Source: Acheta domesticus
Lineage: Eukaryota > Arthropoda > Insecta > Orthoptera > Gryllidae
Assembly (NCBI GenBank): GCA_031308135.1
Contig: JAHLJT010009436.1
Location: 216,252,786-216,316,785, forward strand
Length of the DNA: 64,000 bases
Reading direction: 5' to 3'
The position numbers and the translations under genes are program-made. Within the stretch, counting starts at the first letter, position 1. Each line of letters starts with the position of its first letter. Below the pieces are notes generated by a model that saw nothing but the letters and a program-made list of their open reading frames with translations, searched no databases and was not told where the DNA came from. This document shows, in pieces, positions 48,771-59,267 of this stretch.

Positions 48771-49260
48771 TCTTCACTACTTGGTTCGCCTTCCGCCGTC
48801 CGAAGCCCTCGCGATATCCAGCTCGTCCTCCCGCGTGTCCTCTATCAGGCTTCGCCTACCTCCCACGCACCCGCCGCCCGACGGATCCCCAAGAGGCAAG
48901 ATACTCCCTTCTCCTCTACACAACCTAATGCGACGCGAAATCTGAAACCGTCCCATAATGCACTCCTGCCAGAGACGTCCCGGGCATTAGCAGAAAGCAG
49001 GCCGCAACTCCGTCCCCGGGGACCGCGGGCTACGCATAAGACGCCGCCCGCCGTCGCTGCCGCCGCCGCCGCCGCCGGCCCCGCCTCCTCGGCCCGATCC
49101 CCGCCCCCACTGCGTACGCGAATCCGCCACACAGCGGCCGCATTTCGTGCCCATCGCACGGAAAAACGCAACGAACCTCGCGGATAAGCCGGCGAGCGCG
49201 TCGCGGATTCTCCGCGAGAGCAGGCGGCTCGCAGCGATATTTTTCTCGATCCAGCGCGCC
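48771..49260. other. CpG-rich island
   Basis: CpG-dense with GCCGCCGCC triplets (about 49058-49075) and a CTACGCATAAGACG core near 49030. Frames on both strands are unrecognisable. Confidence 0.5.
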
Positions 49261-50480
49261 GCGAAAGAAGAAAATATATAAAAAAAAGGCATCGAGGAAG
49301 GATAAGAGAGAGATGAGAAGAAAAAAAAGCATCATAGACGGGCGAGCAACATGCCGGAGCGGCCAGATGCCGAAGTGGAGATTACTGTTTTCCAATCAAA
49401 ACCACACACACCGCCGAGGCCACGGCGACTACACTACCACCAGCACCGCCAACACTACCACCCACGCCGAGGACCCGGGCTATAGACTTATATAATCTAT
49501 CTTCTCATTTTATCGACACGGCTGCCAACCGCACGCGCGGAAATTCCTCTCGGCCGGGCGGGAGCACAGAGGCATGCTCACGGCGAGGCTACCGGAACGG
49601 AAGACAGTGGGGAATTTTCTTGCATTTTGTGGGCCACATTTTTCAGGCATTCTTTTTCACGTTCTTTGTTTTGTTTGCAAATAAACTATGTCTAAATTTT
49701 TTTAATCACAATTTTCTACTTTTTCACACTCGATACCAAATATTAGCGGAAGGTCAAAATGTAACAGTAAAATGTCTATGATTGCTAAATTTTCAAATAC
49801 TATTGTAAATAACAGTAACTACCAGGTACAACTCCAAAATGTGTTGTTTAATGCTTTCCTGCGGTTTGGTACTTCTCAGTGTTAAGAGAATCCGAAACAT
49901 ACCTACTACGAACAAAAAGAGGTTATTACTTATATTTCTGGAGGCTTTTGACAATACAATGATAATTTCCATTTTTACATTACTCTGGAGTATGTATTTA
50001 ATTATATAATGGTCTAGGGGTTCATAAAACTCACGGAATTATAATTAAGTCACGTTTACTTTCTTACACACTTCAGACTAATGAGATAATTTGGAGAGGT
50101 CAACGAACTGAAGCCAAAGATTGTTATTAAAGCGAATCAGCCCATAACGCTCAAACGCTTATGAAACTGTTTCTAAGTAATTTAAAAACACATTAAAAAT
50201 AAAAAAGTTAAGCCGGGAGCGCCATTGCAGATCGGTTCTCCTTATAGGTTTCTACCTTGGGTATCTCGACACGTGAGGTGCGCCATATCCCATTCAACCA
50301 AGTTGATTAACAAATGTGGCCAAGTACTGTTTGAAATTTTAGTCAATAAAATCATTATAAACACTACAAGGGGATGTATTGGCCAAACATATGAAGAGCT
50401 GACACAATCGAGGTGCACTCACTAAACGTTTGACCACGAGTTTTCAAACGCCTAGCTTCCACAACCGTGCACTGAATAGT
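49261..50480. other. AT-rich non-coding DNA, no gene seen
   Basis: No supported feature; a small CpG patch lies near 49515-49600. Confidence 0.45.
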
Positions 50481-50570
50481 ACAGCAACATACCCTCCTAC
50501 CTTCTGTATGCTTTTTCTCTCTCGCGCCGAAAATCGAAGGGCGGGCTCCGGACTGCTTCTCGCCGGATCC

Positions 50571-50625
50571 GTCCCGCCCCGTCCCGCCCCGTCCCGCCCC
50601 GTCCCGCCCCGCTCCGCCCCCCTTC
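50571..50625. repeat. 10-bp tandem (GTCCCGCCCC)n in a GC island
   Basis: Four perfect units and one variant; the surrounding CpG-rich island spans about 50520-50880. Confidence 0.85.
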
Positions 50626-50899
50626 CAGACCTATCCCACCCGAACTATCACTCGTGCCTCTCCACCCCGCCTGCCCCCCCCGCCGCTTCCTCTCCCCGCA
50701 TACCCCGAGCACGCGCGCGACCGCGCTCGACCTCGGAGAAGAAATATGCAGGCGCTATTTTACGGGCTGGTGCGGGCGCGGGAGCGGGCGTGGAAAGCGT
50801 CGCGGCGGCGACTGCACATTGATTCCGACGGCGCGCGGTGGCGCGGACCCGTGCCGCGATGGTGGCGCGCTTGCTCGGTGGAAAGATGACACTGGAATA

Positions 50900-52030
50900 A
50901 TTGAGTCGGAGTAAGATTGATTGATTGTTTCCGGACGCGTCAACTCCGAAGGTCATTGGTTCCGGAAAGATAGAGCATGCGTTTATCGCGGGCGGGAGCG
51001 GTGATCTGTCTCCGCTGAATGGTGAGTCCCGGTGCCGACCTACTTGTCGCTAAGCCGGGTTTTCCTTCACCAGGTATCTCCCATCAGCGAGGCGCCGTCC
51101 CCGCGAGATGAGCTCGAAGCTCCCGATTGGTTTCCCGGCATGTGTGGTAGTGTAGTGCATGTAATAGTTACGTGTGTGTAAGTAAGGGATAGGATAGGAC
51201 AAAGAAGGAGGAAATATCATTGTATCAATCGGAGAAAACTTGGAAAAATACCGTCCAGAGGATTCGGCCGCTAGAACTCTCCTTCAGACGGCAGACAGCG
51301 ATACTGGAGGCAGCGGAGGACGAAATAATATGAAGGAAGCCAGGGGATGTGGAAACATGTCAGAGTGGTGTTCGGCGGGGAGGAGGTGATAATGGTCGAG
51401 TACCCCTAAATAGCAGGAACTAGATGCTCTGAGTAATTAAGACGGTAAAGTTAGTCCGTATCTTTATTTAGAGAGACTGGAAGTCGACTGAAAGGCCTGT
51501 ACAAAGCCGAGAATGTTATCCCTAAATGTATTCAAATCAGAAATAGGAAAGTCAATGTTTGAAAATTTATTCTAATGAACCAGTGATTGGGTCGTTACAA
51601 AGAAATTGTCAACTTATTTTAATTGTTAGATAAGATTTACTACCCAAATTCTTGTCATTAACAAGAGAATCACAGGGCTGTTGGAGAAGTGATAGATTTA
51701 CCAAAAAAAAAGTTAAATGAAGCTTACAAAGAAATTTATTTGTAATCCACCTGAGATGGAAAGGACTTATCAAGTGAAATTTCTTGAAACTTTGAAGATT
51801 GAAGTGAAATTGTTTAGGCTAGGGACAAATAGGGGTGAAAATTAGTTGAGGCGAAAAAGCTCTGAAGTATCAAATATAATATTCTGTTTAAACTTTGCAA
51901 AATACTGTGCCACTAACGAGCCGAATGTAACTGATGAGCTCAAAAGACAAAATGGGAGGGAATTTTATGTTGCTATGTGCTTTGGAAAAACCATGATAAT
52001 GTTTTAGGGTAGAAGTCTCCCCATAGTGCA
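50900..52030. other. AT-rich non-coding DNA, no gene seen
   Basis: A small GC patch at 50970-51120; otherwise nothing is recognised. Confidence 0.45.
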
Positions 52031-52079
52031 CCACCGAAGCACAAAAGGGTCAAGAAAACAGATGGCACAAGTCGGACCG

Positions 52080-53080
52080 CTGAGTAGCGCGACGACGGGC
52101 AACGTAACAGCTACAAAGCGACAGCTCGTAACCCTCGACCACGCGACTCGGGCCGGGCCGCCCCGCGCCGGGCAAAGAAGTGAGGGGCGCGAACCTGCAG
52201 AGGCGGCGCCAGAGGGGCAAACGAAGGCGGGGCGGGGCGGAGGCGGGAGCGGCGGCCGTCCATCAGGCGGGGGTTGAAGGGCGACCTCCGCGCTGGCGCG
52301 CGCCCAGAGACTGCGACCTCCCGACCTCCCGCCTTCCGCTCCACAAGTGAAGTGACTCGGAGGCGGCAGAGGCGCAGCAATGGATGGAGAACGAAGGCGA
52401 GACGGGGCGGTGGCGGGGGTGAGACGGCGGCAACAGGGAGGCTGGGAGCTGAAGGCTCGCCGGAGGGGGTGAGTGCGAAATTGGTGTCGGGCGTGGAAAG
52501 GTGGAGGCGCGATGGGTAGAGAGGGTTGCGGCTGCGAGCGGTTAGAGCGAAGGTGTTGGCGGGCATGGCCCGAGGGGGCGGTGGCGAGGTGATGGCGGGT
52601 TAGAAACGAAGCAAGGGCGGGGGAAGGGGCGAGTCGGGGGCGGGGCGGGGCGGGGGCGAGGGCGGGGCGGGGTGGGGGCGAGGGCGGGGCGGGGGCGAGA
52701 GCGGGGCCGGGGCGTGGCAGGGGCGAGGCAGGGGTGAGAGCGGGGCGGGGGTGGGGCGAGGCGGGGAGGGAACGGGGTGGGCGCGGGTCGAGCGCGGGAC
52801 GGAGCGAGCGCGAGGCGTGGCGGGGTGGGGCGGGGCGGAGCGAGCGCGAGGCGGGGCCGGGTGGGGCGGCGTGTACGCGGGGAGAGACGGGGCTGGGCTG
52901 GACGGGGAGGGTCGGGGCGCTGGGAGCGGCAGAGGTGTTGTCGTCGTCGCACGGGATGGAACAGGGGTGGGGGAGGGGAAAAGCGATGGGAAGGAAGAGG
53001 GGTGGGTTCGATGACGTGCGAGGGCCGTAAAGAGCCACTTTGTCGTCGGAGACGAAGTATCCCCGGGCATCGCGGGCGCG
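52080..53080. repeat. 1-kb GC-rich island with a G-skewed minisatellite
   Basis: CpG-rich DNA (52080-52560) passes into GGGCGAGGGCGGGGCGGGG-type degenerate repeats (52610-52870). The 344-aa minus-strand frame (Pro/Ala/Arg-rich) and several plus-strand Gly/Arg frames reflect composition only. Confidence 0.65.
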
Positions 53081-56000
53081 CCCGGAGGCTGTGTCTCAGA
53101 AAGAAGTGTCTTCAACTATTCATTTGCAGTATTAAACGGGAGGATCGATATTTAAACTTTCTGGCCTGCGGAAATAGAAAGAAGTATCGCGTCGTTGAAA
53201 CATTTATGCATAAAAGTAATAATGATGCAATGTTGTGCATTTTGATAAAATAGATTAGAGTAGAAAGGAACATACATATAAATTACCGAAAATTACCAAT
53301 GAGAAAACTAGCAATACCTAAAAAAAATTGTCTTGATTTTATTTGCAATTCCGTCTTTCTTCTTTCGTCGTTGTTATATCACAACAATTATAAATTTGTT
53401 CTTAACATTAAATAATTTCTTCAAGTAATTTACGGAATCATTTCCTTGTCATCTGATACGATGGCAATGTCATTTCGACGTAATTACGTAATATCTGCGT
53501 TAGTGTGTTAATATGTGCGATACTTCACACTTTTTTATAATCAATGTTCATCGGACCATCCCATGGGGTATATTAGAAAAAGCAATTTAGATATTCTCGG
53601 AAATTTGAGGGAGAAATTAAAAAAAAATACCAGTCTTAATTGAAGTGTTTTAATACAATATTTTTTGAAATTTGAAATGCAATAGCTTCCATAGCATAAA
53701 TCGCGCAAAGAAGGGAACTTACCATCTCATATTTTATTGTTGTTGCATGAAACAAAGTATTCAGCGAACATATTCAACCCAATTTTCTGCAAAATCGTAC
53801 TGCTATGAGCTTAGTACCTTTTATTAGACGACCAACTTTGCCGCTTGGTAAATAACTCTTATCCACCGCTAAGTTTCAACACAATTTCAATTACACGCGA
53901 AAGTTCAATTTAGAGTCAACCTTCAATTAAAAGTACACAACAATACATATTTTTTAAAGGTTAATGTTTTTTATTCCTTTTGAATGAGAAGCAAAGATGA
54001 TGCACAAGCAAACAAGAGAACACAATACCGTGTAAGAACAAAGGTGTTTTCCTTCGCGCTAATTAAAATATATGATCAAGTTTAATGTGCAAGTTTTGTG
54101 TTTTCTATACAACCCACAACTTGTCTCAGAGGGCGCAGCTTTTCGAATAACAGGAAATTATGTAAGCACACGAAGAATAGTTATTTTATTATGAAATGAA
54201 GTTTGGAAACTAACAAAAGGGGAAAACTGAATATGTTATGATGTCTTAATTCCACTTTGTTTTATGAGATTGCACACTGGACCTTTATAAACTGTTAAAA
54301 TTTCCTTCACACATCTTAACGAATGGAGGAAATGTAATCAACTCTTTCTTAATTTTGCTACGTTTTAATGTAACTGAACGTTACAAATTTATTTGAAACT
54401 GTAACCAATAGTGCTACAACAGCACAACTATCTCGCATTATTTCTTACTTGGCATTTTTCTTGGAGTTTAACGACAATGGAACATGTGCCATTCTTTTAA
54501 CCATTCTTTACACTACTCGGGGGCAAATTTTAACACATTTTTGAAGTATTTGCGAGAACATTTTCAAAATGTTGAGGATTAATGTAAAGTACCCCCCAAA
54601 ATCATAACACCCATTTTAAACTCACATGAGAGCTACTTCAAATCGATCGAGGTATATCAATTCTGGAGAATATCGTTGGAAAGGTTTAGGTGCTAGCATT
54701 GACCATAGACAGACGGACAAATAGACGTTTCACCGTAAATAGATTTTTTGGTTTCAAGGACCCACAAAAACAAGGATTCTGACTACTCAATGTATTAGTG
54801 GAACTAATTGACTATATACAGGAACAATATTTATTCACTTTTTACGAGGGCCAAGTAATAAGAGTTTTCCCTCGAAAAATCGACGTTTTTCGGTCCACGA
54901 TCACACTTTCTCTTCTTACGAAGTAAAGCGGAAAAGTAAAAATGTATTCAAGTTGTACGAGATATATTAAGGAAATAAAACAGGCAAATAATATTAAGTA
55001 AATTAGATGTTCCTAAGAGGATTAACCTAAGTAATTTTCTAGCGTAATTGTAAAAGTAAAGTGTCAATTTTGGATCCATATGTATGAAAAAAAATTGTAT
55101 GAAAAAAATGTATGAATGAAACATTGTATAAATACTGAAGATGGTTGGGAAGGTGTATGCTCGCTAAATAAACTCATTCGTCAAAGAGAGATTGCTTTTG
55201 CAGGACGAAATATGAAACCCGAAGACGTCCCTCTCGTAAAGGATGTGAGGCAATTTCATACTCCGTAACCACGTGTGTTTACGCTGGGTACACAGACGAG
55301 GTCATGCTCTCCTAGGCACAACGTACAGCAGCATTACTTGTGTCCACAAACTCGGTTAAAGCTCACTTCACAGCCGTAACTCAGCTCCTCAAAAGTAGAT
55401 CAGAATGTAATTAAACTCTAAGAACACTCGAATATTTTTAACATAACTCATTAAAAGAAATATAACGTCATAAAATGGAATTTTCCGAAATCCTTCTTTC
55501 CAAGATGCCGAGTAAAGGATTTTGCACATGTAATAATATTAAAAATTCTGAATGCATTATGAACGAATTTTCCTAACGGTAATTAATAACAATAATAAGT
55601 TTAAAATACTCGGACTCTCCTAAAAACTTTAATATGTTTAGAATGTATAAAAACTCTCTAATTAGGTTATTTAATGGCCACATGATTTTTGGTAAGAAGA
55701 AGCGCCAAATACACTTTTCTGTAAAATTAAGAGTAAATTACTTATATTGCTCTACCTTTCAGCATCTCAACTATATCAAATCTCATCGTACACATGCCTT
55801 TTCCTTTGAATTTTTCACGAGCCTTGATACATTAAATGTATTTGAACGAGAAATAATTTTAAAAAAACTATTTTTGGTAAACTTTTTTAACTTGTCATTT
55901 CTTCCATCTTCTGTTTCTAACCATTCCACCATAAAATATTCTACCTCATCCCAGTAAAGTGATGTATCTACTCTAGATTTAACTTCAACATTTGCCTTAT

Positions 56001-56157
56001 ACGACACGAATATAGTCTCATAGCGTAGTGATAAAATTCAATTTTTCAAAAGAATTATATCGCCGTCTCATGCGAGATGCCATAGCCGCGTCAAGAGCGT
56101 CCCTACGAACGGACAGTCCAAACAAGCGCGCCTCCCGTGCGTACGACGCGACACGTG
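53081..56157. other. AT-rich non-coding DNA up to the retroviral insertion
   Basis: Three kilobases without recognisable genes, tandem arrays or transposon ends. The last seven bases before the element (ACACGTG, 56151-56157) alternate purine and pyrimidine. Confidence 0.5.
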
Positions 56158-56232
56158 AGTCATGTTGGCACGACGAGTCACCGCCAGCAAGGGCATATCA
56201 GTATTGATACTGCAAATAGCCCGAGCCTTTCA

Positions 56233-56528
56233 CCCTCGGCGGCGACGAGGCCTGGCGGCGCCTGAACGGCGCCAAAGCGGCGCCCGGACTCTGCTCCCCG
56301 GCGCCAACTCACATGCATGAGCTGTCACCCTTGGCTGGGTCTTGGACCCTGCACCCTTGTGCCAGCTCACCCCGACGACGCCCTCGGCGGTGACGAGGCC
56401 TGGCGGCGCCTGAGCGGCGCCAAAGCGGCGCCCGGACTCTGCTCTCCGGCGCCAACTCACATGCATGAGCTGTCACCCTTGGCTGGGTCTTGGACCCTGC
56501 ACCCTTGTGCCAGCTCACCCCAAACGAC
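56233..56528 (+). repeat. 148-bp tandem duplication in U3 (5' LTR)
   Basis: CCCTCGGCGGYGACGAGGCC begins at 56233 and again at 56381, and nearly all bases agree over the 148-bp unit. Each unit carries several GGCGCC palindromes and one CATGCATG octamer (56312 and 56460). Duplicated U3 blocks in retroviruses commonly act as enhancers; here that role is inferred. Confidence 0.9.
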
Positions 56529-56630
56529 GCCTGACCGGCGTCCGACCTCTGCACCCTGGCGCTGGCCCGGACCCACGTGACCAGTGCGGAAGGCGCCCCC
56601 ACCACGGGACATCTTCCCCCACTAAAAACT

Positions 56631-56677
56631 AATAAATAACCCTGGAGCTAGGAGTGGCCAGCTCACTATAGCTCCAG
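56631..56677 (+). promoter_or_regulatory. LTR core promoter (TATA-like box and likely start site)
   Basis: AATAAATA at 56631-56638 is the best TATA-like box, and an initiator-like TCACT lies about 30 bp downstream (56663-56667). A perfect 9-bp inverted repeat (CTGGAGCTA at 56642-56650, TAGCTCCAG at 56669-56677) encloses the presumed start site and would place a hairpin at the RNA 5' end. Confidence 0.55.
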
Positions 56678-56700
56678 ACGTGTAACTGCGCTCTGCGAGG

Positions 56701-56706
56701 AATAAA
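56701..56706 (+). terminator. AATAAA polyadenylation signal (5' LTR copy)
   Basis: AATAAA lies about 36 bp after the presumed start site and is followed by a T/G-containing stretch (TTCTGTCTGTC). R is therefore short. The functional copy is the one in the 3' LTR at 63966. Confidence 0.7.
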
Positions 56707-56828
56707 TGTAATTGAATTCATTCTGTCTGTCATTCGTATACGCCTCCTGGTGGATCTGCATGGCATAGCGGTCCGAACCTGCGACCGCATCTCTACCTTG
56801 AAACCTTCCTGCAGTGGAGATACTTAAC

Positions 56829-56846
56829 TGGGGGCTCAGCCGGGAT
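56829..56846 (+). other. Primer binding site, tRNA-Pro type
   Basis: TGGGGGCTCAGCCGGGAT is complementary to the expected 3' 18 nt of a tRNA-Pro (ending CCA) and differs at two positions from the tRNA-Pro site of gammaretroviruses. It marks where minus-strand DNA synthesis would start and fixes the LTR edge. The exact host isoacceptor cannot be checked here. Confidence 0.8.
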
Positions 56847-57020
56847 CGGCAAGCGTCTACCCTTGCCAGGTTGACAACGTGCTGTTGGGAGACGGCAACC
56901 GACAGCCTCATCACGAGAGGCCTTTCATCCGCCGCCCGACCTGCCTGCTGCCGATCCGCACCGTGCTACGCCGGGACACCAGGAACGAGACGTACGACAG
57001 AAGTCACCACACATCGGAGG

Positions 57021-57049
57021 ATGCTGCCACTTATCATCTTTTCTAACCT
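57021..57049 (+). CDS. env: Candidate env leader exon (signal peptide start)
   Basis: An ATG followed by mostly hydrophobic codons runs nine codons plus two bases to a GTGAGT donor. The acceptor AG at 61893-61894 opens the env frame in the matching phase, and the residues after the junction are also hydrophobic, as in a signal peptide. On unspliced RNA the same ATG gives a ten-codon upstream ORF ending at the TGA inside the donor. Spliced env RNAs are known for errantiviruses; this particular junction is inference. Confidence 0.6.
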
Positions 57050-57055
57050 GTGAGT
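57050..57055 (+). promoter_or_regulatory. Splice donor for env RNA
   Basis: GTGAGT matches the insect 5' splice consensus exactly from the first to the sixth intron base. It is the strongest donor-like site I noticed in the leader. Confidence 0.65.
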
Positions 57056-57241
57056 GAAATAACCATCAGAATAACTTTATTAGTTTGAACACCCGAGAAA
57101 ACAGTGCAATTTGAGTAATCACTGCTCGTCTTTTTGCCTATATTCGTTCTCGTAGGATTTATCTGTAAACCCAAGTTCAAACGAATTTGATTCATTTATT
57201 ACCACGTCTGTTAAAAATTTAAACTTAAATTCGATTCAAGT

Positions 57242-58444
57242 ATGGCATTCAACGATATAATTTCAAAATTTGAGTATGCACATATCCAGCTGTTGCCAGA
57301 ATTCGATGGCACTGCATCATGTAGTCTGGATTATTTCCTAGCAAGGAGCGAGTCGTTTTTAAGAAATTTTCAAAGACCTGAAGGAGCACCGCAAGCAGAA
57401 TTAATTAACGAATTTTTTTTCAATGTAATAAAGTCCAAGTTAAAAGGGGATGCACGGAGCATTTTAGACGTAGAAGCCAACTCGAGTTATAATAGACTCA
57501 AAGAAAAACTTATGAGGAAATATGGTGATATGAAGGACGAGAGGCTGCTACTTAAAGAAATTTCTAATTGTTACCAAAAGCTAAGTGAACCGTATGCTGA
57601 TTATCACGAACGATTATGTTCCTTGGTCTTGCGCTATACAAATCTTTGCAAAATCAATTACCAAGCAGGTATTTTAGGAATGAAGTTAAAAGAAATCGAG
57701 GAGCTAGGGTTAAATACATTTAAATCAGGGCTTTTAGAACCATATCGTTCTTACCTTCGTTATTGTCAGGTCGCGGATCTCGATAGTGCCCTTAGAAGCT
57801 GCCGGTCATATGATAACGAAAAAGCATATGACAAATATATAGATCAGTTGAGGTTTTCCCACAAACAACCTCATCCATCATATAGGTCCAATTATGAACA
57901 AGTGCCACTACCAAACCCTTTTGTTGCACCAATTTTCTCCCCACGGCAGAGACCTCAGAACCAGAATTTCTCACGTGCGCCTATGCAAGGAACATCTCAG
58001 GCATTCAGTAATCAGAATCGGATGACCCCCCTTCAGGCGCCCCAGTATAATCACCCGCCGGATACGCGGCAAGCCGCACAAATCTCGCGACCGACAGGTC
58101 AGATCGCGCTGCCTCCGAGGCCGGTAGGACAGGGCGCTCGCCCTTATCCAACCCCCACCAACATAGGTAGGCGTTTCACCCCACAAGACCCTTCTAGGTT
58201 CCCAAGACCGATGTCAGGCGTTTCCACAATCAGAGGAAATCTAAACACTCACTATGAACCGGAGGATGAATTTTCGTATTTATCCAATACTTGCGAAAAT
58301 GCGGAAGATTCATACGATATTGTCAATGATTATGAGTACTGCCCGGAAAATGATCAAAGTTATTTGCCAACAGATCAATTTGATATAGATGAAACTAATC
58401 AGCAGGATTTTCACAAGGCCCAGTCGTCCAGGTCGAAGACCTAA
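57242..58444 (+). CDS. gag: Gag polyprotein
   Basis: A 400-aa frame with a good start context (A at -3, G at +4), intact from ATG to TAA. The N-terminal half (to about residue 200) is a helical capsid-like region beginning with a LLPEFDG motif near residue 17, typical of gypsy/errantivirus Gag. Residues about 220-330 are rich in Pro, Gln, Arg and Asn, consistent with RNA binding. The tail (about 335-400) is acidic and tyrosine-containing. No CCHC zinc knuckle is visible, as is usual for errantiviruses. It would form the intracellular particle. The last 46 nt overlap the pol frame, which lies one base back, so Gag-Pol would need -1 frameshifting. Confidence 0.9.
   Translation: MAFNDIISKFEYAHIQLLPEFDGTASCSLDYFLARSESFLRNFQRPEGAPQAELINEFFFNVIKSKLKGDARSILDVEANSSYNRLKEKLMRKYGDMKDERLLLKEISNCYQKLSEPYADYHERLCSLVLRYTNLCKINYQAGILGMKLKEIEELGLNTFKSGLLEPYRSYLRYCQVADLDSALRSCRSYDNEKAYDKYIDQLRFSHKQPHPSYRSNYEQVPLPNPFVAPIFSPRQRPQNQNFSRAPMQGTSQAFSNQNRMTPLQAPQYNHPPDTRQAAQISRPTGQIALPPRPVGQGARPYPTPTNIGRRFTPQDPSRFPRPMSGVSTIRGNLNTHYEPEDEFSYLSNTCENAEDSYDIVNDYEYCPENDQSYLPTDQFDIDETNQQDFHKAQSSRSKT
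58399..58444 (+). promoter_or_regulatory. gag-pol overlap (-1 frameshift zone)
   Basis: The pol frame is open from 58399, just after a TAA, and gag ends at 58444. No textbook X-XXY-YYZ slippery heptamer is evident. The GATTTTCA run (58406-58413) is the most slippery-looking spot. Confidence 0.5.
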
Positions 58445-59267
58445 ACAGTATATATAACGCGCCACAGTTACCTTTTGTCACTCTGCACGGACTGAAAATC
58501 TTAATTGATAGTGGCGCGTGTAATTCAATGATGAATCCGGATGTCGCCCACTCGATTTTTCCAGAATACCTCTTTAAGGAGTCGTTTTGCATCCAGTCAG
58601 TGCACGCCCAAACCTTAGGAGATAATAATGTACAATTTCCGATTTTTTCCGAGTATGAAATAAAAACTCCAGTTAATTTCAGGGTAATGAGGTGGCATCG
58701 GTATTTTGACGCCTTAATTGGCACGGCTGATTTTGTCAAACTAAAAGCCAAGATTGATTATAATGAAAATACAGTTACTTTCGGAGATAGGGTAATACCA
58801 TTTTATATGTATTCGCCGTACAAACAAAATATGATTCAGGAAAACCTAAACTCACTCTCCACAAAAGTTCCTGTGAACATACGGCAGGGTGATGTATATG
58901 TGCCTCACTTCAAACACAATGGAGTTTATTTTCCAGATGCTATCTTGCGTGCCGAAAATTACTATGTCTCTTACCCCGCCAGATTAGAAGCAGATTTTGA
59001 GCAACCGGTACTCGCTGAACCGCTCGACAGTATAAATGTTCAGAACTTAGAGATGAACTCCATTACTAATAAAGATGTCAGTGAATACCTTCGAACCCAA
59101 CATGTCAATGATATTGAACGGGAAGCCCTAACCGCGTTGTGTTCCGACTATTCGGACATATTTTACTACCCTGGATGCGATCTCTCATTCACACATACGG
59201 TAAAACACTACATTCGTACTACGGATGAAGAGCCAGTATACCATAAAAGTTTCCGCTACCCCCCCCC
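58399..59267 (+). CDS. pol: Pol, protease and linker part (frame 1)
   Basis: An aspartic protease with the LIDSGA active site (Asp codon 58507-58509), preceded by a hydrophobic strand as in retropepsins. It would cleave Gag-Pol. About 240 codons follow, ending in the acidic-basic linker that precedes gypsy RTs (KHYIRTTDEEP). The frame is then lost at a run of nine C (59259-59267): the RT continues in frame 2, so the net change is +1. The frame-1 reading beyond the run (to 59334) is out of register. The first ATG is at 58528, inside the protease, so initiation must come from Gag by frameshifting. Confidence 0.85.

Larger units (their letters stand above)
56158..56829 (+). repeat. 5' LTR
   Basis: The left edge is defined by the 3' LTR, which starts at the same AGTCATG directly after the polypurine tract. 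The right edge is inferred from the primer binding site at 56829, because the 3' copy is truncated and cannot confirm it. On that reading the LTR starts AGT and ends ACT, the terminal pattern of errantiviruses, with the last T shared with the primer binding site. U3 is unusually GC-rich compared with the AT-rich coding body and includes a duplicated 148-bp block. Confidence 0.9.
56847..57241 (+). other. 5' untranslated leader of the retrovirus
   Basis: About 395 nt separate the primer site from gag. It should hold the packaging signal. It contains a short ATG frame (57021-57053) that doubles as a candidate env leader exon, and a strong splice donor at 57050. Confidence 0.7.

Noticed and set aside
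52004..53038. 344-aa minus-strand ORF rich in Pro, Ala and Arg
   Set aside because: GC-island artefact: several frames on both strands are open at once and nothing resembles a protein family.
56230..56605. ORFs on both strands within the LTR, repeated at 63495-63870
   Set aside because: They are in U3, repeat internally with the 148-bp duplication, and are better explained by GC-rich stop-poor DNA.
56748..56790. Alternative primer binding site beginning TGGTGGATC and tRNA-like GGTCCGAACC nearby
   Set aside because: The TGGGGGCTCAGCCGGGAT site at 56829 is a full 18-nt match to tRNA-Pro expectations and is preceded by the ACT terminus matching the AGT start of the LTR.
56814..57053. 79-codon plus-strand ORF across the primer binding site
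   Set aside because: It starts in the LTR end and reads through non-coding replication signals; only its last ATG (57021) has a plausible role as env leader exon.
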